DNA from: Streptomyces tuirus
Lineage (GTDB): Bacteria > Actinomycetota > Actinomycetes > Streptomycetales > Streptomycetaceae
DNA: 64,000 nucleotides
Assembly (NCBI RefSeq): GCF_014701095.1
Contig: NZ_AP023439.1
Span: 1,352,001-1,416,000, forward strand
Direction of reading: 5' to 3'
Part shown: piece by piece, positions 33,756-42,176 of the stretch
Layout of the letters: the number at the start of each line of letters is the position of its first letter
Position numbering within the stretch: the first letter of the stretch is position 1
The notes under the pieces: generated by a model
What the model saw: only the letters and a program-made list of their open reading frames with translations
Told to the model about the DNA's origin: nothing
Databases searched by the model: none
Position numbers and translations under genes: made by a program

Positions 33756-34838
33756 TCAGCCGATCTCGGTCCCGGTGGCCGACAGCGCCTCGGTCACCGG
33801 CTGGAAGAACGTCTCCCCGCCCGAGGTGCAGTCACCACTGCCACCCGACGTGAGCCCGACGGCCTTGTCGCCCGAGAACAGCGACCCGCCACTGTCACCC
33901 GGCTCCGCGCACACGTCGGTCTGGATCAGCCCGTTCACGATGTCGCCGTTGCCGTAGTTCACGGTGGCGTCCAGCCCCGTGACCTTGCCCTCGTGCACCT
34001 GCGTGGTCGACCCGCTCCGGGTCACCGCCATGCCGACGGTCGCGTCCGCCGCACCCGAGATCTTCTGGGTGGACCCGTTGTACAGGTTCACCTCACTCGG
34101 GTGGGCAACCTCCGCGGTGTACTTGACGAGCCCGTAGTCGTTGTCCGGGAACCGGGAGTCCGCGTTGGTGCCGATCTCCTTGCCGCTGGAGTCCGACCAC
34201 GTGGAGATGCCCTCGGTGCAGTGCCCGGCGGTCAGGAAGAACGGCTCGCCGCCCTTGACCACGTTGAAGCCCAGCGAGCAGCGCCCGCCGCCACCGGTGA
34301 TCGCGTCGCCACCGGCGATGAAGGGCTTGTACTCCCCCTTCGACCGCTTGAGTTCGGCCTTCGCCCCGAGCCCGTCCACGACCTTCGTCAGCGTCGTCCA
34401 CTCGGCCTCGGAGACCGTACGGTCGGCGGTCACGACGACCTTGTTCGTCGTCGGGTCGGTCACCCAGGCGGTGCCGGGGATGGTCGCGTCCGCCTTCAGC
34501 GTGCTGCGGGCGCTCTTCAGCTCGGCGAGGGAGTTGGCCACGACTCTCGCCTTGGCGCCGGCCTTCTCGACGGCCCGCGCGGCGGCCTCGTCGAGCACGT
34601 TCACCACGAGGCTCTTGCTCTTGGTGTCGTAGTACGTCCCGGCCGCGTCGCCGCCCAGGTCCTCGGCCAGCGTCGAGGCGAGCTTTCCGGCCGCCGTGAC
34701 CGACAGGGTCCGGGGTGCGGACGCCTCAGGGGTCTCACTCGCGTTCGCGGTCTGGAACGTCACTCCCGCGGCAACCAGCGCGGCTATGCCCGCGCCTGCC
34801 ACGACTGCACGCCGCTTGGGTATGCGTCGGTGCTTCAA
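33756..34838 (-). CDS. Secreted streptogrisin/alpha-lytic-type serine protease (S1E) with propeptide
   Basis: 360 residues. Signal peptide ending about TANAS (residue 33), a propeptide of about 130 residues ([20 protein letters not shown] ... [14 protein letters not shown]), mature protease from [11 protein letters not shown]. Triad: His in FLTAGHC, Asp in DNDYGLVKY, Ser in [11 protein letters not shown]; two disulfide pairs expected. The propeptide is longer than in streptogrisins A/B, as in streptogrisin D-like enzymes. Promoter-region palindromes at 34994 and 35046 suggest specific control. Confidence 0.96.
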   Translation of the reverse strand: MKHRRIPKRRAVVAGAGIAALVAAGVTFQTANASETPEASAPRTLSVTAAGKLASTLAEDLGGDAAGTYYDTKSKSLVVNVLDEAAARAVEKAGAKARVVANSLAELKSARSTLKADATIPGTAWVTDPTTNKVVVTADRTVSEAEWTTLTKVVDGLGAKAELKRSKGEYKPFIAGGDAITGGGGRCSLGFNVVKGGEPFFLTAGHCTEGISTWSDSSGKEIGTNADSRFPDNDYGLVKYTAEVAHPSEVNLYNGSTQKISGAADATVGMAVTRSGSTTQVHEGKVTGLDATVNYGNGDIVNGLIQTDVCAEPGDSGGSLFSGDKAVGLTSGGSGDCTSGGETFFQPVTEALSATGTEIG

Positions 34839-34993
34839 CTTCTGTCCTCCTGTGGGGGGTCGGCACCAGAGGTTGTGGGGACCTCAGGAGCCGGAAGGCT
34901 TGGTTGACGAGCGCCCACTATTCCGAGGACAACGGGGAGCACACAAGGGTGAGTTCGAGACGCGCGTAGACAGCGCTTCGCACGCCCCCTCAT

Positions 34994-35013
34994 TTTGATC
35001 GTCCGCGATCAAA
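34994..35013. promoter_or_regulatory. Palindrome upstream of the first S1 protease
   Basis: TTTGATCG (34994-35001) and CGATCAAA (35006-35013) are perfect 8-bp arms around TCCG. It lies about 156 bases before the protease start codon. Confidence 0.5.
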
Positions 35014-35045
35014 TCGGACCCAACCCCCGTGCGTTCACACTGCAA

Positions 35046-35065
35046 ATATTACGCGCGAGTAATAT
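35046..35065. promoter_or_regulatory. Palindrome sharing the lipase operator motif
   Basis: ATATTAC (35046-35052) and GTAATAT (35059-35065) with spacer GCGCGA. The core TTACGCGCGAGTAA (35049-35062) matches the two motifs upstream of the lipase at 28768 and 28795. Confidence 0.6.
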
Positions 35066-35185
35066 GCGCCCACTCTACGAGGTCCGCACATGGCTGAATT
35101 TCGCCCCTCTGACGGCCGGTTCGAAGAGCCACCCACACCTAGCCAAAACCCCGCACACAGCCCAAAACTCCCCGAACAACACGAA

Positions 35186-35212
35186 GCCCCCGCACGCAAC
35201 GCGTGCGGGGGC
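35186..35212 (-). terminator. Terminator of the streptogrisin B-like gene
   Basis: GCCCCCGCACGC (35186-35197) and GCGTGCGGGGGC (35201-35212) form a perfect 12-bp stem with a three-base loop; TTCGTGTTG follows on the minus strand. It begins about 48 bases after the protease stop. Confidence 0.88.
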
Positions 35213-35259
35213 CATGACCCGTGAAGTACTGCGAACTGCCGCGAACTACCGCCGGGGAC

Positions 35260-36165
35260 CTAGTAGACGCTGACGCCGTAGGCGCTCAGGGCCTCCGTGA
35301 CGGGCTGGAAGAACGTCGTGCCGCCGGAGGAGCAGTTGCCGCTGCCGCCGGAGGTCAGACCGTACGCCGTGCCGTTGCTGCCGTAGAGCGAGCCGCCGGA
35401 GTCACCGGGCTCGGCGCAGACGGTGGTCTGGATCAGGCCGGACACGACATCCCCGCCGCCGTAGTTGACGGTGGCGTTCAGGGCCGTCACACGACCGCTG
35501 TGCGTACCGGTCGTGGAGCCGTCGCGGATGACGGTGGTGCCCACGCTCGGGGTGGCCGCGCGCGTGATGTCCACACCGTTCGCGGTACCAGGACGGCTGA
35601 CGGACCCGCTGTAGCGCACGAGACCGTAGTCGTTGCCCGGGAAGCTGGAGCCGGCGGTGGAGCCGATCACCGTGGTCCGGCCGGAGTTGGAGTACCAGGT
35701 GCCCGCGCCGTCGGTGCAGTGACCGGCGGTCAGGAAGTACTCGGTGCCGTTGCTGGCACGGACGTTGAAGCCGAGGGAGCAGCGCCAGCTACTCGCATAG
35801 ATGGCGTCGCCGCCCTGGATGAGCTTGCTGAACTTGCCCGGGGTGCGCTTGATCGTGAGCGCGTCGGCGTTGCCGCCGGCCTGCTGCTTGATCTTCGCTA
35901 TCTCGGCCTGCGTGACCGTGCTGTCCACGGTCAGGAGCACCCGGTTGGTCTTGCTGTCGACGGCCCAGGCGGTACCCGGGATGTCCGCCTTCAGCAACGA
36001 GCCGCTGGCGCTCTTGAGCTCGGCGGCGCTGAAGGTGGTGGGGGCGTCGGACGCGTTCGCGCTGGGGATCGCGATCGCTGCGGCGGCAACGAGGCCGGTG
36101 GAAACGGCGATCAGCCGGGTCCGTCTCGAAATGCCACTGCGAGGGGTGGTGCGCTTGATCCTCAC
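35260..36165 (-). CDS. Secreted streptogrisin A/B-like serine protease
   Basis: 301 residues from GTG 36165, chosen for its GGAGG at correct distance and good signal peptide ([20 protein letters not shown]). The propeptide is about 75 residues; the mature enzyme begins near [18 protein letters not shown]. Triad His in [10 protein letters not shown], Asp in GNDYGLVRY, Ser in [13 protein letters not shown]. The last 20 residues ([19 protein letters not shown]) look identical to what I remember of streptogrisin B (SGPB). A broad-specificity extracellular protease; paralogue of the neighbouring gene. Confidence 0.96.
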   Translation of the reverse strand: MRIKRTTPRSGISRRTRLIAVSTGLVAAAAIAIPSANASDAPTTFSAAELKSASGSLLKADIPGTAWAVDSKTNRVLLTVDSTVTQAEIAKIKQQAGGNADALTIKRTPGKFSKLIQGGDAIYASSWRCSLGFNVRASNGTEYFLTAGHCTDGAGTWYSNSGRTTVIGSTAGSSFPGNDYGLVRYSGSVSRPGTANGVDITRAATPSVGTTVIRDGSTTGTHSGRVTALNATVNYGGGDVVSGLIQTTVCAEPGDSGGSLYGSNGTAYGLTSGGSGNCSSGGTTFFQPVTEALSAYGVSVY

Positions 36166-36324
36166 TTTTCGTTCCTCCACAAAGGAAGTCGGGGGCCCTC
36201 GTGGGGTTTCGGGCCCGTGAGGCGCAGTCAGGGATCGACTGTCCGGATTCCGAACACGTCGTGCCCCTGACAAGCGCTGAGGGGGAGTATTCGGCCGAAC
36301 GGCCGGTCGGCGCAAGAGTGCCTT

Positions 36325-36951
36325 TCAGACTTCGGCCTTTGACGGTTCTTTACGAAGCGACCCCCTGACCGCTCCCGCACCCCGCCCTCCCGTCACGACG
36401 CACCCCGCCCCAAGCCCGAGCCCGCGCTCCCGCACGTCGGGTTCGGCACCCGGACCGTGCGGCCGGTGTCGTACGGGGTGCGCCCCGGCACCGCCCAGCG
36501 CGGGTGTGGGGGGTGACGCGCAGACCGTCGAACGCCCCGGCGTGCGGGGGATTCCGGGTCGAAGTCCCGCACACCCCACGCCCCCTCACGCACCAGTACG
36601 ACCAGCCGCCGCTCCCTGTACGCCACCCGCCCCGCGCTCGCGGGCCCCAGGTCGGCCGCGAGCCGCACCTCGCCGCCGAAGGGCTGTCCGTCCACGGTGA
36701 GCCCGTCCGCCTCGGCGGCGGTCAGCACCACCGCGTCACCGTCGGCCCGCCAGGACCCGGGGATGTCCGGAAGTCGACCATCCGGATAGCCCTCGAGCCT
36801 GGGGTCCCCCCCCCAGGCCGTTCAGGCACTGGGGGAAGGTGCCGATGAGCGCGAGCGGTCCGTAAGGCGCCGACACCATTGCGACGCACCACTCGTGCCA
36901 CCGCGGTCGCACGAGACCGGTCAGCCGTCGCAGGGGCAGCAGCAGTCGCAC
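36325..36951 (-). pseudogene. Decayed DUF1684-domain gene (frameshifted, truncated, with GC-hairpin insertion)
   Basis: Three segments in different frames match DUF1684 in order. Segment 1 (about 36951-36840): WHEWCVAMVSAPYGPLALIG. Segment 2 (about 36795-36435): LEGYPDGRLPDIPGSWRADG, LVVLVREGAWGVRDFDPESP and PRWAVPGRTPYDTGRTVRVP. Segment 3 (to 36325): VRERGLGLGAG. A 38-base C9/G-rich hairpin sits at the first break. The family's C-terminal half (Cys-containing FNRALLPPC region) is missing. No single frame gives a full protein. Confidence 0.75.
36798..36835. repeat. GC-hairpin mini-element with C9 run, inserted in the DUF1684 remnant
   Basis: CCTGGGG (36798-36804) pairs with CCCCAGG (36811-36817), and CCCCAG there can alternatively pair with CTGGGG at 36829-36834. 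Nine consecutive C lie at 36806-36814. The flanks resume DUF1684 coding in another frame, so it looks inserted. Confidence 0.6.
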
Positions 36952-38180
36952 CCGTCGCAGTCACAGTCCCGGCAGACGCCCTCGCGCTTCTTACGGGACC
37001 ACGGCCCCTCGTACTCCTTGGCGCAGCACAGCTTGCAGGTGCAGCACAGCAGCCAGAACATCCCGCAGCCGGCCCAGAACCCACGCCGTCGGGGCGGCTG
37101 GGGCGCCGGAACGCCCCCACCGAAACCACCGCCACCGAAGCCACCGGAACCACCGGAACCGCCGCCGAATCCGTCGCCGCCGTACGCCCCTCCCCCACCG
37201 GCGTACGGATTCCCGCCACCACCCGCGTACGGGTGCTGCGGCGAGCCGTAGGGCCCCTGCGGCTGCTGCCCGTGAGGCCCCTGCTGTCCGTGGGGCCCGC
37301 CGCCCTGGTGGGAGGCGCACACCGGCACTGTGCCGAACGCGCGGTCGACCGAGCGCCGCAGTTCGTGCACGAGCAGCAGATGTACGAGCTGCGCGTCGGT
37401 GAACTCGGCGTCGCGCAGCGCGAGCCGCACGCCGTGCACCGCGTCGTCGGCCAGCCGCCGGACCTCCATCAGGGAGGTGCCGGTCGCGGCGATCGGGTTC
37501 CAGGCGCCTGACGCGGCATCAGCGTGCAGGTCCTCCACGGCGTCCAGCAGATGCGCTAGCCGCCCGAAGAGCCGCCCGGCCTCAGCGAGCGGCCCCGCGT
37601 TGCCCGGCCGGCCGGCGAGGACCGCGGTGTGCGCGAAGGCCGCGGCGGTCGCGGTCTCGGTCGGCTCGGTGATGGTCAGGAGCGGCGTCCCGGGCCCGGC
37701 CAGCGCCTCGATCCCGGCCTGCCGGTCCACGGCGTCGACCAGGAGCGCGGTGTCGAATCCCACAGCGGAGCCGGTCCGCGCGCCGGCAGTGTCCCAACTC
37801 ACTGCGACCCGGCGCGCGGCACGCGCCACCGGTCTGCGGGCCAACAGCCCGTCACCGTCGGTGACGTGGTCGCGCACTTTCGCCGAGGCCAGCACGAGGG
37901 ACACGGCCGCCGCGAGCCGGGCTCCCTCGCCGTGCGCGACGGAGGCGGTGCGCATGCCGCGCAGCGGGCACGGCCCGGCCGTACGCCGGCCACTGCCGTC
38001 CGGCTCCGCCTGAGCCTCCGTCAGAACGGAGACGAGCAGCCCGTCATAGTTCGTGACAATCCGGGCGAACTGCCCGTGATCGCCGCGCAGCGCGAGGCAA
38101 AGCCCGCACAAATGCGCCATCCACTGACTGGTGAGCTTCTCCCCGAGCCGGTGTCTGCAAGGCCTGACGATTCCGAACAC
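36921..38180 (-). CDS. DUF5685-family protein with Gly-rich and Cys-rich C-terminus
   Basis: 419 residues from GTG 38180 (GGGGGAG upstream). Residues 1-290 match the family I know as DUF5685: FGIVRPCRHRLGEKLTSQWM, AHLCGLCLALRGDHGQFARI, VTNYDGLLVSVL. Conserved early Cys (PC, CGLC) suggest a metal or disulfide site. Residues 300-375 are Gly/Gln/Tyr/Pro-rich and disordered. The tail has about 16 Cys in 45 residues (FWLLCCTCKLCCAKEYEGPW; DCDCDGCDCCCPCDG) with a hydrophobic patch. Function unknown. Confidence 0.88.
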   Translation of the reverse strand: MFGIVRPCRHRLGEKLTSQWMAHLCGLCLALRGDHGQFARIVTNYDGLLVSVLTEAQAEPDGSGRRTAGPCPLRGMRTASVAHGEGARLAAAVSLVLASAKVRDHVTDGDGLLARRPVARAARRVAVSWDTAGARTGSAVGFDTALLVDAVDRQAGIEALAGPGTPLLTITEPTETATAAAFAHTAVLAGRPGNAGPLAEAGRLFGRLAHLLDAVEDLHADAASGAWNPIAATGTSLMEVRRLADDAVHGVRLALRDAEFTDAQLVHLLLVHELRRSVDRAFGTVPVCASHQGGGPHGQQGPHGQQPQGPYGSPQHPYAGGGGNPYAGGGGAYGGDGFGGGSGGSGGFGGGGFGGGVPAPQPPRRRGFWAGCGMFWLLCCTCKLCCAKEYEGPWSRKKREGVCRDCDCDGCDCCCPCDG

Positions 38181-38469
38181 GACGCTCCCCCGAACTCCAT
38201 GACGACGTTGAGCGGCGGCATCGTACCGGCCCCGCATTCACCCGTACGCCCCGGCCGTCACCCGTACGCCGAGAAGAATCATATTTCACTCACAGTCAGC
38301 AGCCGTTTGGGAAACGGCCCTTGGGACACACGGACTCTCGACGGATTCGCTGTGCACCAGTACCGTCACAAACCCCCCGTGCGGCGTCTATCCACTTGGC
38401 GCGCCATCCGCATCATGGACGACCATAGGGATGCGGAAAGCAGAAAGACCGCTGTGAGAGGAGGCGTCC

Positions 38470-38910
38470 ATGGGATCGGTACGCAAGGCAAGTGCCTGGC
38501 TTGGCCTCGTCGACGACAACGAAGACGAGCGTTACTACGACGACGACGACTACTCCGACGGAAACGAGCCCGGGGAAGCCTGGGTCACCGATCCGCGCGT
38601 CAAGGTGGCCTCGGACGTCGCCGAGGAAAGGGGCCGCCGCATCGGCACGGTGACCCCGGACAGCTTCCGGGACGCACGCGCCATCGGCGAGCTGTTCCGC
38701 GAGGGCGTGCCCGTCATCATGAACCTCACGGCCATGGAGGCCTCCGACGCCAAGCGCGTGGTCGACTTCGCGGCCGGGCTGATCTTCGGCCTGCGCGGTT
38801 CGATCGAGAGAGTGTCGACGCGCGTGTTCCTGCTGACCCCGGCCAACACGGAGATCGTCAACGGCGATCCGGCCGGGCACCGCACGGACGGCTTCTTCAA
38901 CCAGAGCTGA
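38470..38910 (+). CDS. sflA: SepF-like cell-division associated protein
   Basis: 146 residues, GAGAGGAGG ahead of ATG 38470. The N-terminal segment [20 protein letters not shown] resembles the SepF membrane-targeting helix, followed by an acidic Asp/Tyr linker and the SepF core: [40 protein letters not shown] and [20 protein letters not shown]. It ends soon after TPANTEI. The main sepF sits in the ftsZ cluster in Streptomyces; this stand-alone paralogue corresponds by context and sequence to SepF-like SflA, which affects FtsZ assembly at sporulation septa. Confidence 0.88.
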   Translation: MGSVRKASAWLGLVDDNEDERYYDDDDYSDGNEPGEAWVTDPRVKVASDVAEERGRRIGTVTPDSFRDARAIGELFREGVPVIMNLTAMEASDAKRVVDFAAGLIFGLRGSIERVSTRVFLLTPANTEIVNGDPAGHRTDGFFNQS

Positions 38911-38935
38911 GGCAGGGCCGCTCATCGGCCCTGCC
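38911..38935. terminator. Hairpin between sflA and the acyl-CoA dehydrogenase gene
   Basis: GGCAGGGCCG (38911-38920) and CGGCCCTGCC (38926-38935), five-base loop, starting right after the sflA stop; it can serve both converging genes. Confidence 0.8.
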
Positions 38936-38959
38936 CCGGCGCAGGGTCACCGGGCCGGT

Positions 38960-40150
38960 CTACCGGAAGGCATCGAGTCCGGTGAGCGCCTTGCCCAGCA
39001 CGAGCTGGTGCATCTCGACGGTGCCCTCATAGGTGAGCACCGACTCGAGGTTGGTCGCGTGCCGCATCACCGGGTATTCGAGAGAGATCCCGTTGGCGCC
39101 GAGAATGGTCCGGGCCGTGCGGCAGATCTCGATCGCTTCCCGGACGTTGTTGAGCTTGCCGAAGCTGACCTGCTCGGGACGCAGGCGGCCGGCGTCCATC
39201 CGCCGCCCCAGATGATGGGCGAGCAGAATCCCCTTGTGCAGTTCGACCGCCATGTCGGCGAGTTTGGCCTGGGTGAGCTGGAAACCGCCGATGGGCCGCC
39301 CGAACTGCTCCCGCGACTTCGCGTACTCGACCGCGGTCTCGAAACTGCTGCGGGCCGCGCCCATGGCGCCCCAGACGATTCCGTAGCGGGCGTGGGACAG
39401 ACAGCTCAGGGGTCCGCGCAGGCCGGTGACCTCCGGAAGGACGGCGTCGGCGGGCAGCCGCACGTCGTCGAGCACGAGCTCGCTCGTAACGGAGGCCCTG
39501 AGCGACCACTTGTGCTTGATCTCGGGAGCGGAGAACCCGCGGCTGTCGGTGGGCACCGCGAACCCGCGGATTCCGTCCTCGGTCCGCGCCCACACGACGG
39601 CGACGCCGGCGACCGACCCGTTGGTGATCCACATCTTGCGGCCGTTGAGGATCCAGTCGGAGCCGTCGCGCTTGGCGTGCGTCCGCATGGCGGCGGGGTC
39701 GGAGCCGTGGTCGGGCTCGGTGAGCCCGAAGCAGCCGATGACCTCGCCTGCGGCCATCCGCGGCAGCCACTGCTGCTTCTGCTCCTCGCTGCCGAAGCGG
39801 TGGATCGCGTACATGGCGAGGGAGCCCTGCACGGAGACGAGGGAACGGATGCCGGAGTCGGCGGCCTCCAGCTCCAGGCAGGCGAGACCGTACTGCACGG
39901 CGGACGCGCCGGCGCAGCCGTACCCGTCCAGGGACATCCCGAGGGCACCGATGCCGCCGAGCTCCTTGGCCAGCTCCCGGATCCCCGGCAGCTCTCCCTT
40001 CTCGTACCACTCGGCGACGTAGGGCAGCACCCGGTCCGCGGCCCAGGCCCGCACGGTGTCCCTGATCCCGAGGTCCTCCGGCTCCAGCAGGTCGTCCAGA
40101 CCGAGGGGGTCGACGGGATCGAAGGCAGGCAGCTTGGACGAACCGGACAT
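38960..40150 (-). CDS. Acyl-CoA dehydrogenase, glutaryl-CoA dehydrogenase-like
   Basis: 396 residues from ATG 40150. N-terminal helical domain (DLGIRDTVRAWAADRVLPYV), FAD/substrate middle domain with CFGLTEPDHGSDPAAMRTHA and WILNGRKMWITNGSVAGVAV, and C-terminal domain with SREQFGRPIGGFQLTQAKLA. The catalytic Glu is in LESVLTYEGTVEMHQLVLGK, the position used by glutaryl-CoA dehydrogenases. It likely oxidises and decarboxylates glutaryl-CoA in lysine/tryptophan catabolism; a broader acyl-CoA substrate is possible. A palindromic site lies just upstream. Confidence 0.94.
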   Translation of the reverse strand: MSGSSKLPAFDPVDPLGLDDLLEPEDLGIRDTVRAWAADRVLPYVAEWYEKGELPGIRELAKELGGIGALGMSLDGYGCAGASAVQYGLACLELEAADSGIRSLVSVQGSLAMYAIHRFGSEEQKQQWLPRMAAGEVIGCFGLTEPDHGSDPAAMRTHAKRDGSDWILNGRKMWITNGSVAGVAVVWARTEDGIRGFAVPTDSRGFSAPEIKHKWSLRASVTSELVLDDVRLPADAVLPEVTGLRGPLSCLSHARYGIVWGAMGAARSSFETAVEYAKSREQFGRPIGGFQLTQAKLADMAVELHKGILLAHHLGRRMDAGRLRPEQVSFGKLNNVREAIEICRTARTILGANGISLEYPVMRHATNLESVLTYEGTVEMHQLVLGKALTGLDAFR

Positions 40151-40174
40151 GATCGACACCCTCCGAAGCTCTTT

Positions 40175-40187
40175 AACTAGCACCGCT
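40175..40187 (-). promoter_or_regulatory. Operator-like inverted repeat upstream of the acyl-CoA dehydrogenase
   Basis: CTAGCACCGCTAA: arms CTAGC and GCTAA (one mismatch at the ends) around ACC, within an AT-rich patch about 25-37 bases before the start codon. Such TetR- or MerR-type sites are common before acyl-CoA dehydrogenases in actinobacteria. Confidence 0.4.
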
Positions 40188-40311
40188 AACCAAGACGCTA
40201 CGACGTCCGCCCACCGACGCACCACCCGTAGCCGCCAACTGACGGTGGAACCCGCCCGTGACCGCCACCACGACAGTCATGGGTGGCGCGTGGGTGAGCG
40301 AAAAGGGGGCG

Positions 40312-41913
40312 TCAGACCGAGACGCGGGACTCCGCCGGGTCCCTGGGGGCCGGAACCTCCACCGGTCCCGGCTCGCACTGCATGGCCCGCGGCAACCGCA
40401 ACGCCATCACCGCCCCGAGCAGCAGCAACCCCGCACTCACCAGCAGCGTCACATGCAGCCCGTGCACGAACGCGTCCCGGGCCGCATGCCGCAGCGCGGC
40501 ACCGGCGGACCCGCCCAGCTGCGCGGCAACCTCGTACGCCTCCCCCAGCGAATGTCCCGCCGAGGAGGACGCCGACGCCGGAACCCCGGGCACCCCGGAC
40601 AGCCCCGGCGCGTACGCCGCGTTCATCACCGTGCCGAGCAGGGCGATCCCGATCCCCGCCCCGAGCTGGTACGACGTCTCCCCGATCGCCGCCGCCCCAC
40701 CGGCCTGCTCCTGCGGCGCCTCGCTCAGCATCGACTCGTACGCCCCGAAGAGCGTCGTCTCCAGCCCGAAGCCGAGCAGGACGAACCCGGCCACCATCAG
40801 CGCACACTCGTCGGTCCGGCCCAGCGCCGTCAGCAGCACCACCGCGAACGCCGTGAGGCAGAACCCGGCACACACCATCCGCCGCGGCCCGAACCGCCGC
40901 AGCATCCGCGCCCCGGCCAGCCCGGCCGCCATCGCCGCGAACGTCAGCGGCAGCAGCCGCAGCCCGGTCTCCAGCGGCGAAAGACCGAGCACCAGCTGCA
41001 GGTACTGGGCGGCGATCAGCTCCAGCCCCACCAGCGCGAGCATCGCCAGCACGATGCACCCGACGGATGTGCTGAACGCCGGACGCGCGAACATCTTGAG
41101 GTCCACCAGCGGATACGTCCGCCGCCGCTGCCGCCGTACGAAGGCGACCAGCAGCACGGCGCCCACCACCAGTGACGGCACGGTGAGCAGGCTGCCCAGC
41201 GACTCCCCGCTGCCGAGCCGCTTCACGCCCAGCACGACACCGAACAGCCCGGCCGCGGCCATCAGCGCACCGACCACGTCCCAGGGACCCTTGCCGTCAC
41301 CCTTCGACTCGGGCAGCAGCAGCCGTCCCACCGGAAGGCTGACCAGCATCAACGGAATGTTGACGAGGAACACCGAGCCCCACCAGAAGTGCTCCAGCAG
41401 GAAGCCGCCGAGCAGCGGACCGACCGCCGCACCCACCGCGGCCACGGCGCTCCAGATGCCGATCGCGAGCGCACGCTCGCGCCGGTCCGGGAAGACCTGC
41501 CGCAGGATCGACAGCGTCGCGGGCATGATCATCGCGCCGCCGACGCCGAGCAGCGCCCGCGCCACGATCAGCACCTGGGCGCTGTCGGCCAGGGCCGCGA
41601 GGCCGGAGGCGACTCCGAACAGCGCGTACCCGAGGAGCAGCACTCTTCGGCGGCCGATGCGGTCGCCCAGTGTGCCGAAAAGGATCAGCAGCGAGGCGCA
41701 GACCAGTGGGTAGACGTCGACGATCCAGAGCAGCTCGATCCCGCCGGGCCTCAGGTCCTCCGTGACGGCGGGGACCGCCACGTGCAGCACGGTGGCGTCG
41801 ACGGCGACCAGCAGCAGGCTGACGCAGAGGACGACGAGAACCACCCAGCGGTTGGCACCGGCCCCGGCCGCCCGACGGCGCAGCGCAGCGGCGGCCGTGG
41901 TCGTCCCGGACAT
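40312..41913 (-). CDS. MFS drug efflux transporter, DHA2 family (14 membrane helices)
   Basis: 533 residues from ATG 41913 (GGGAGG upstream). Motif D1 LLVAVDATVLHVAVPAVTED in helix 1, motif A in LFGTLGDRIGRRRVLLLGYA, and motif C-type glycine-proline helix GVGGAMIMPATLSILRQVFP. Fourteen hydrophobic segments are visible. It belongs to the QacA/SmvA-like drug:proton antiporters. Substrate unknown. It is divergent from the membrane mannosyltransferase-like gene with no local regulator. Confidence 0.94.
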   Translation of the reverse strand: MSGTTTAAAALRRRAAGAGANRWVVLVVLCVSLLLVAVDATVLHVAVPAVTEDLRPGGIELLWIVDVYPLVCASLLILFGTLGDRIGRRRVLLLGYALFGVASGLAALADSAQVLIVARALLGVGGAMIMPATLSILRQVFPDRRERALAIGIWSAVAAVGAAVGPLLGGFLLEHFWWGSVFLVNIPLMLVSLPVGRLLLPESKGDGKGPWDVVGALMAAAGLFGVVLGVKRLGSGESLGSLLTVPSLVVGAVLLVAFVRRQRRRTYPLVDLKMFARPAFSTSVGCIVLAMLALVGLELIAAQYLQLVLGLSPLETGLRLLPLTFAAMAAGLAGARMLRRFGPRRMVCAGFCLTAFAVVLLTALGRTDECALMVAGFVLLGFGLETTLFGAYESMLSEAPQEQAGGAAAIGETSYQLGAGIGIALLGTVMNAAYAPGLSGVPGVPASASSSAGHSLGEAYEVAAQLGGSAGAALRHAARDAFVHGLHVTLLVSAGLLLLGAVMALRLPRAMQCEPGPVEVPAPRDPAESRVSV

Positions 41914-42163
41914 GTACGTACCTCCCAGATGTTCCCTCGCGATCGGCGGGCTCACGGGGTGGGGGACGCCCCCGCGACTCGGCCGGAGAGGAAGCGGTGT
42001 CCCCGGCCCGCGCAAACGAAAAGCGAGTGACACGTCAGAGTACGCGAGTCCTGGACGCAGACCAGTGGCGGACCTCTCACACCTCCGGCGGAAAGATGTG
42101 GCGTGGGCCACTTCCTCCCACCTTGTCCACGCCCCGGCCGGACGGGTGGTTCCGGCCGGGGTC

Positions 42164-42169
42164 GATAAT
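42164..42169 (+). promoter_or_regulatory. -10-like hexamer GATAAT directly before GTG 42177
   Basis: GATAAT ends eight bases before the start codon and no Shine-Dalgarno exists, so transcription could start at the GTG and give a leaderless message. I see no good -35 partner. Confidence 0.4.
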
Positions 42170-42176
42170 CGGGCGC

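Larger units (their letters stand above)
34839..35259. other. 421-base intergenic region between the two S1 proteases
   Basis: Low GC for this genome in its centre. It holds two palindromes (34994-35013 and 35046-35065) and the terminator of the upstream-lying protease (35186-35212). No credible gene. Confidence 0.55.
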
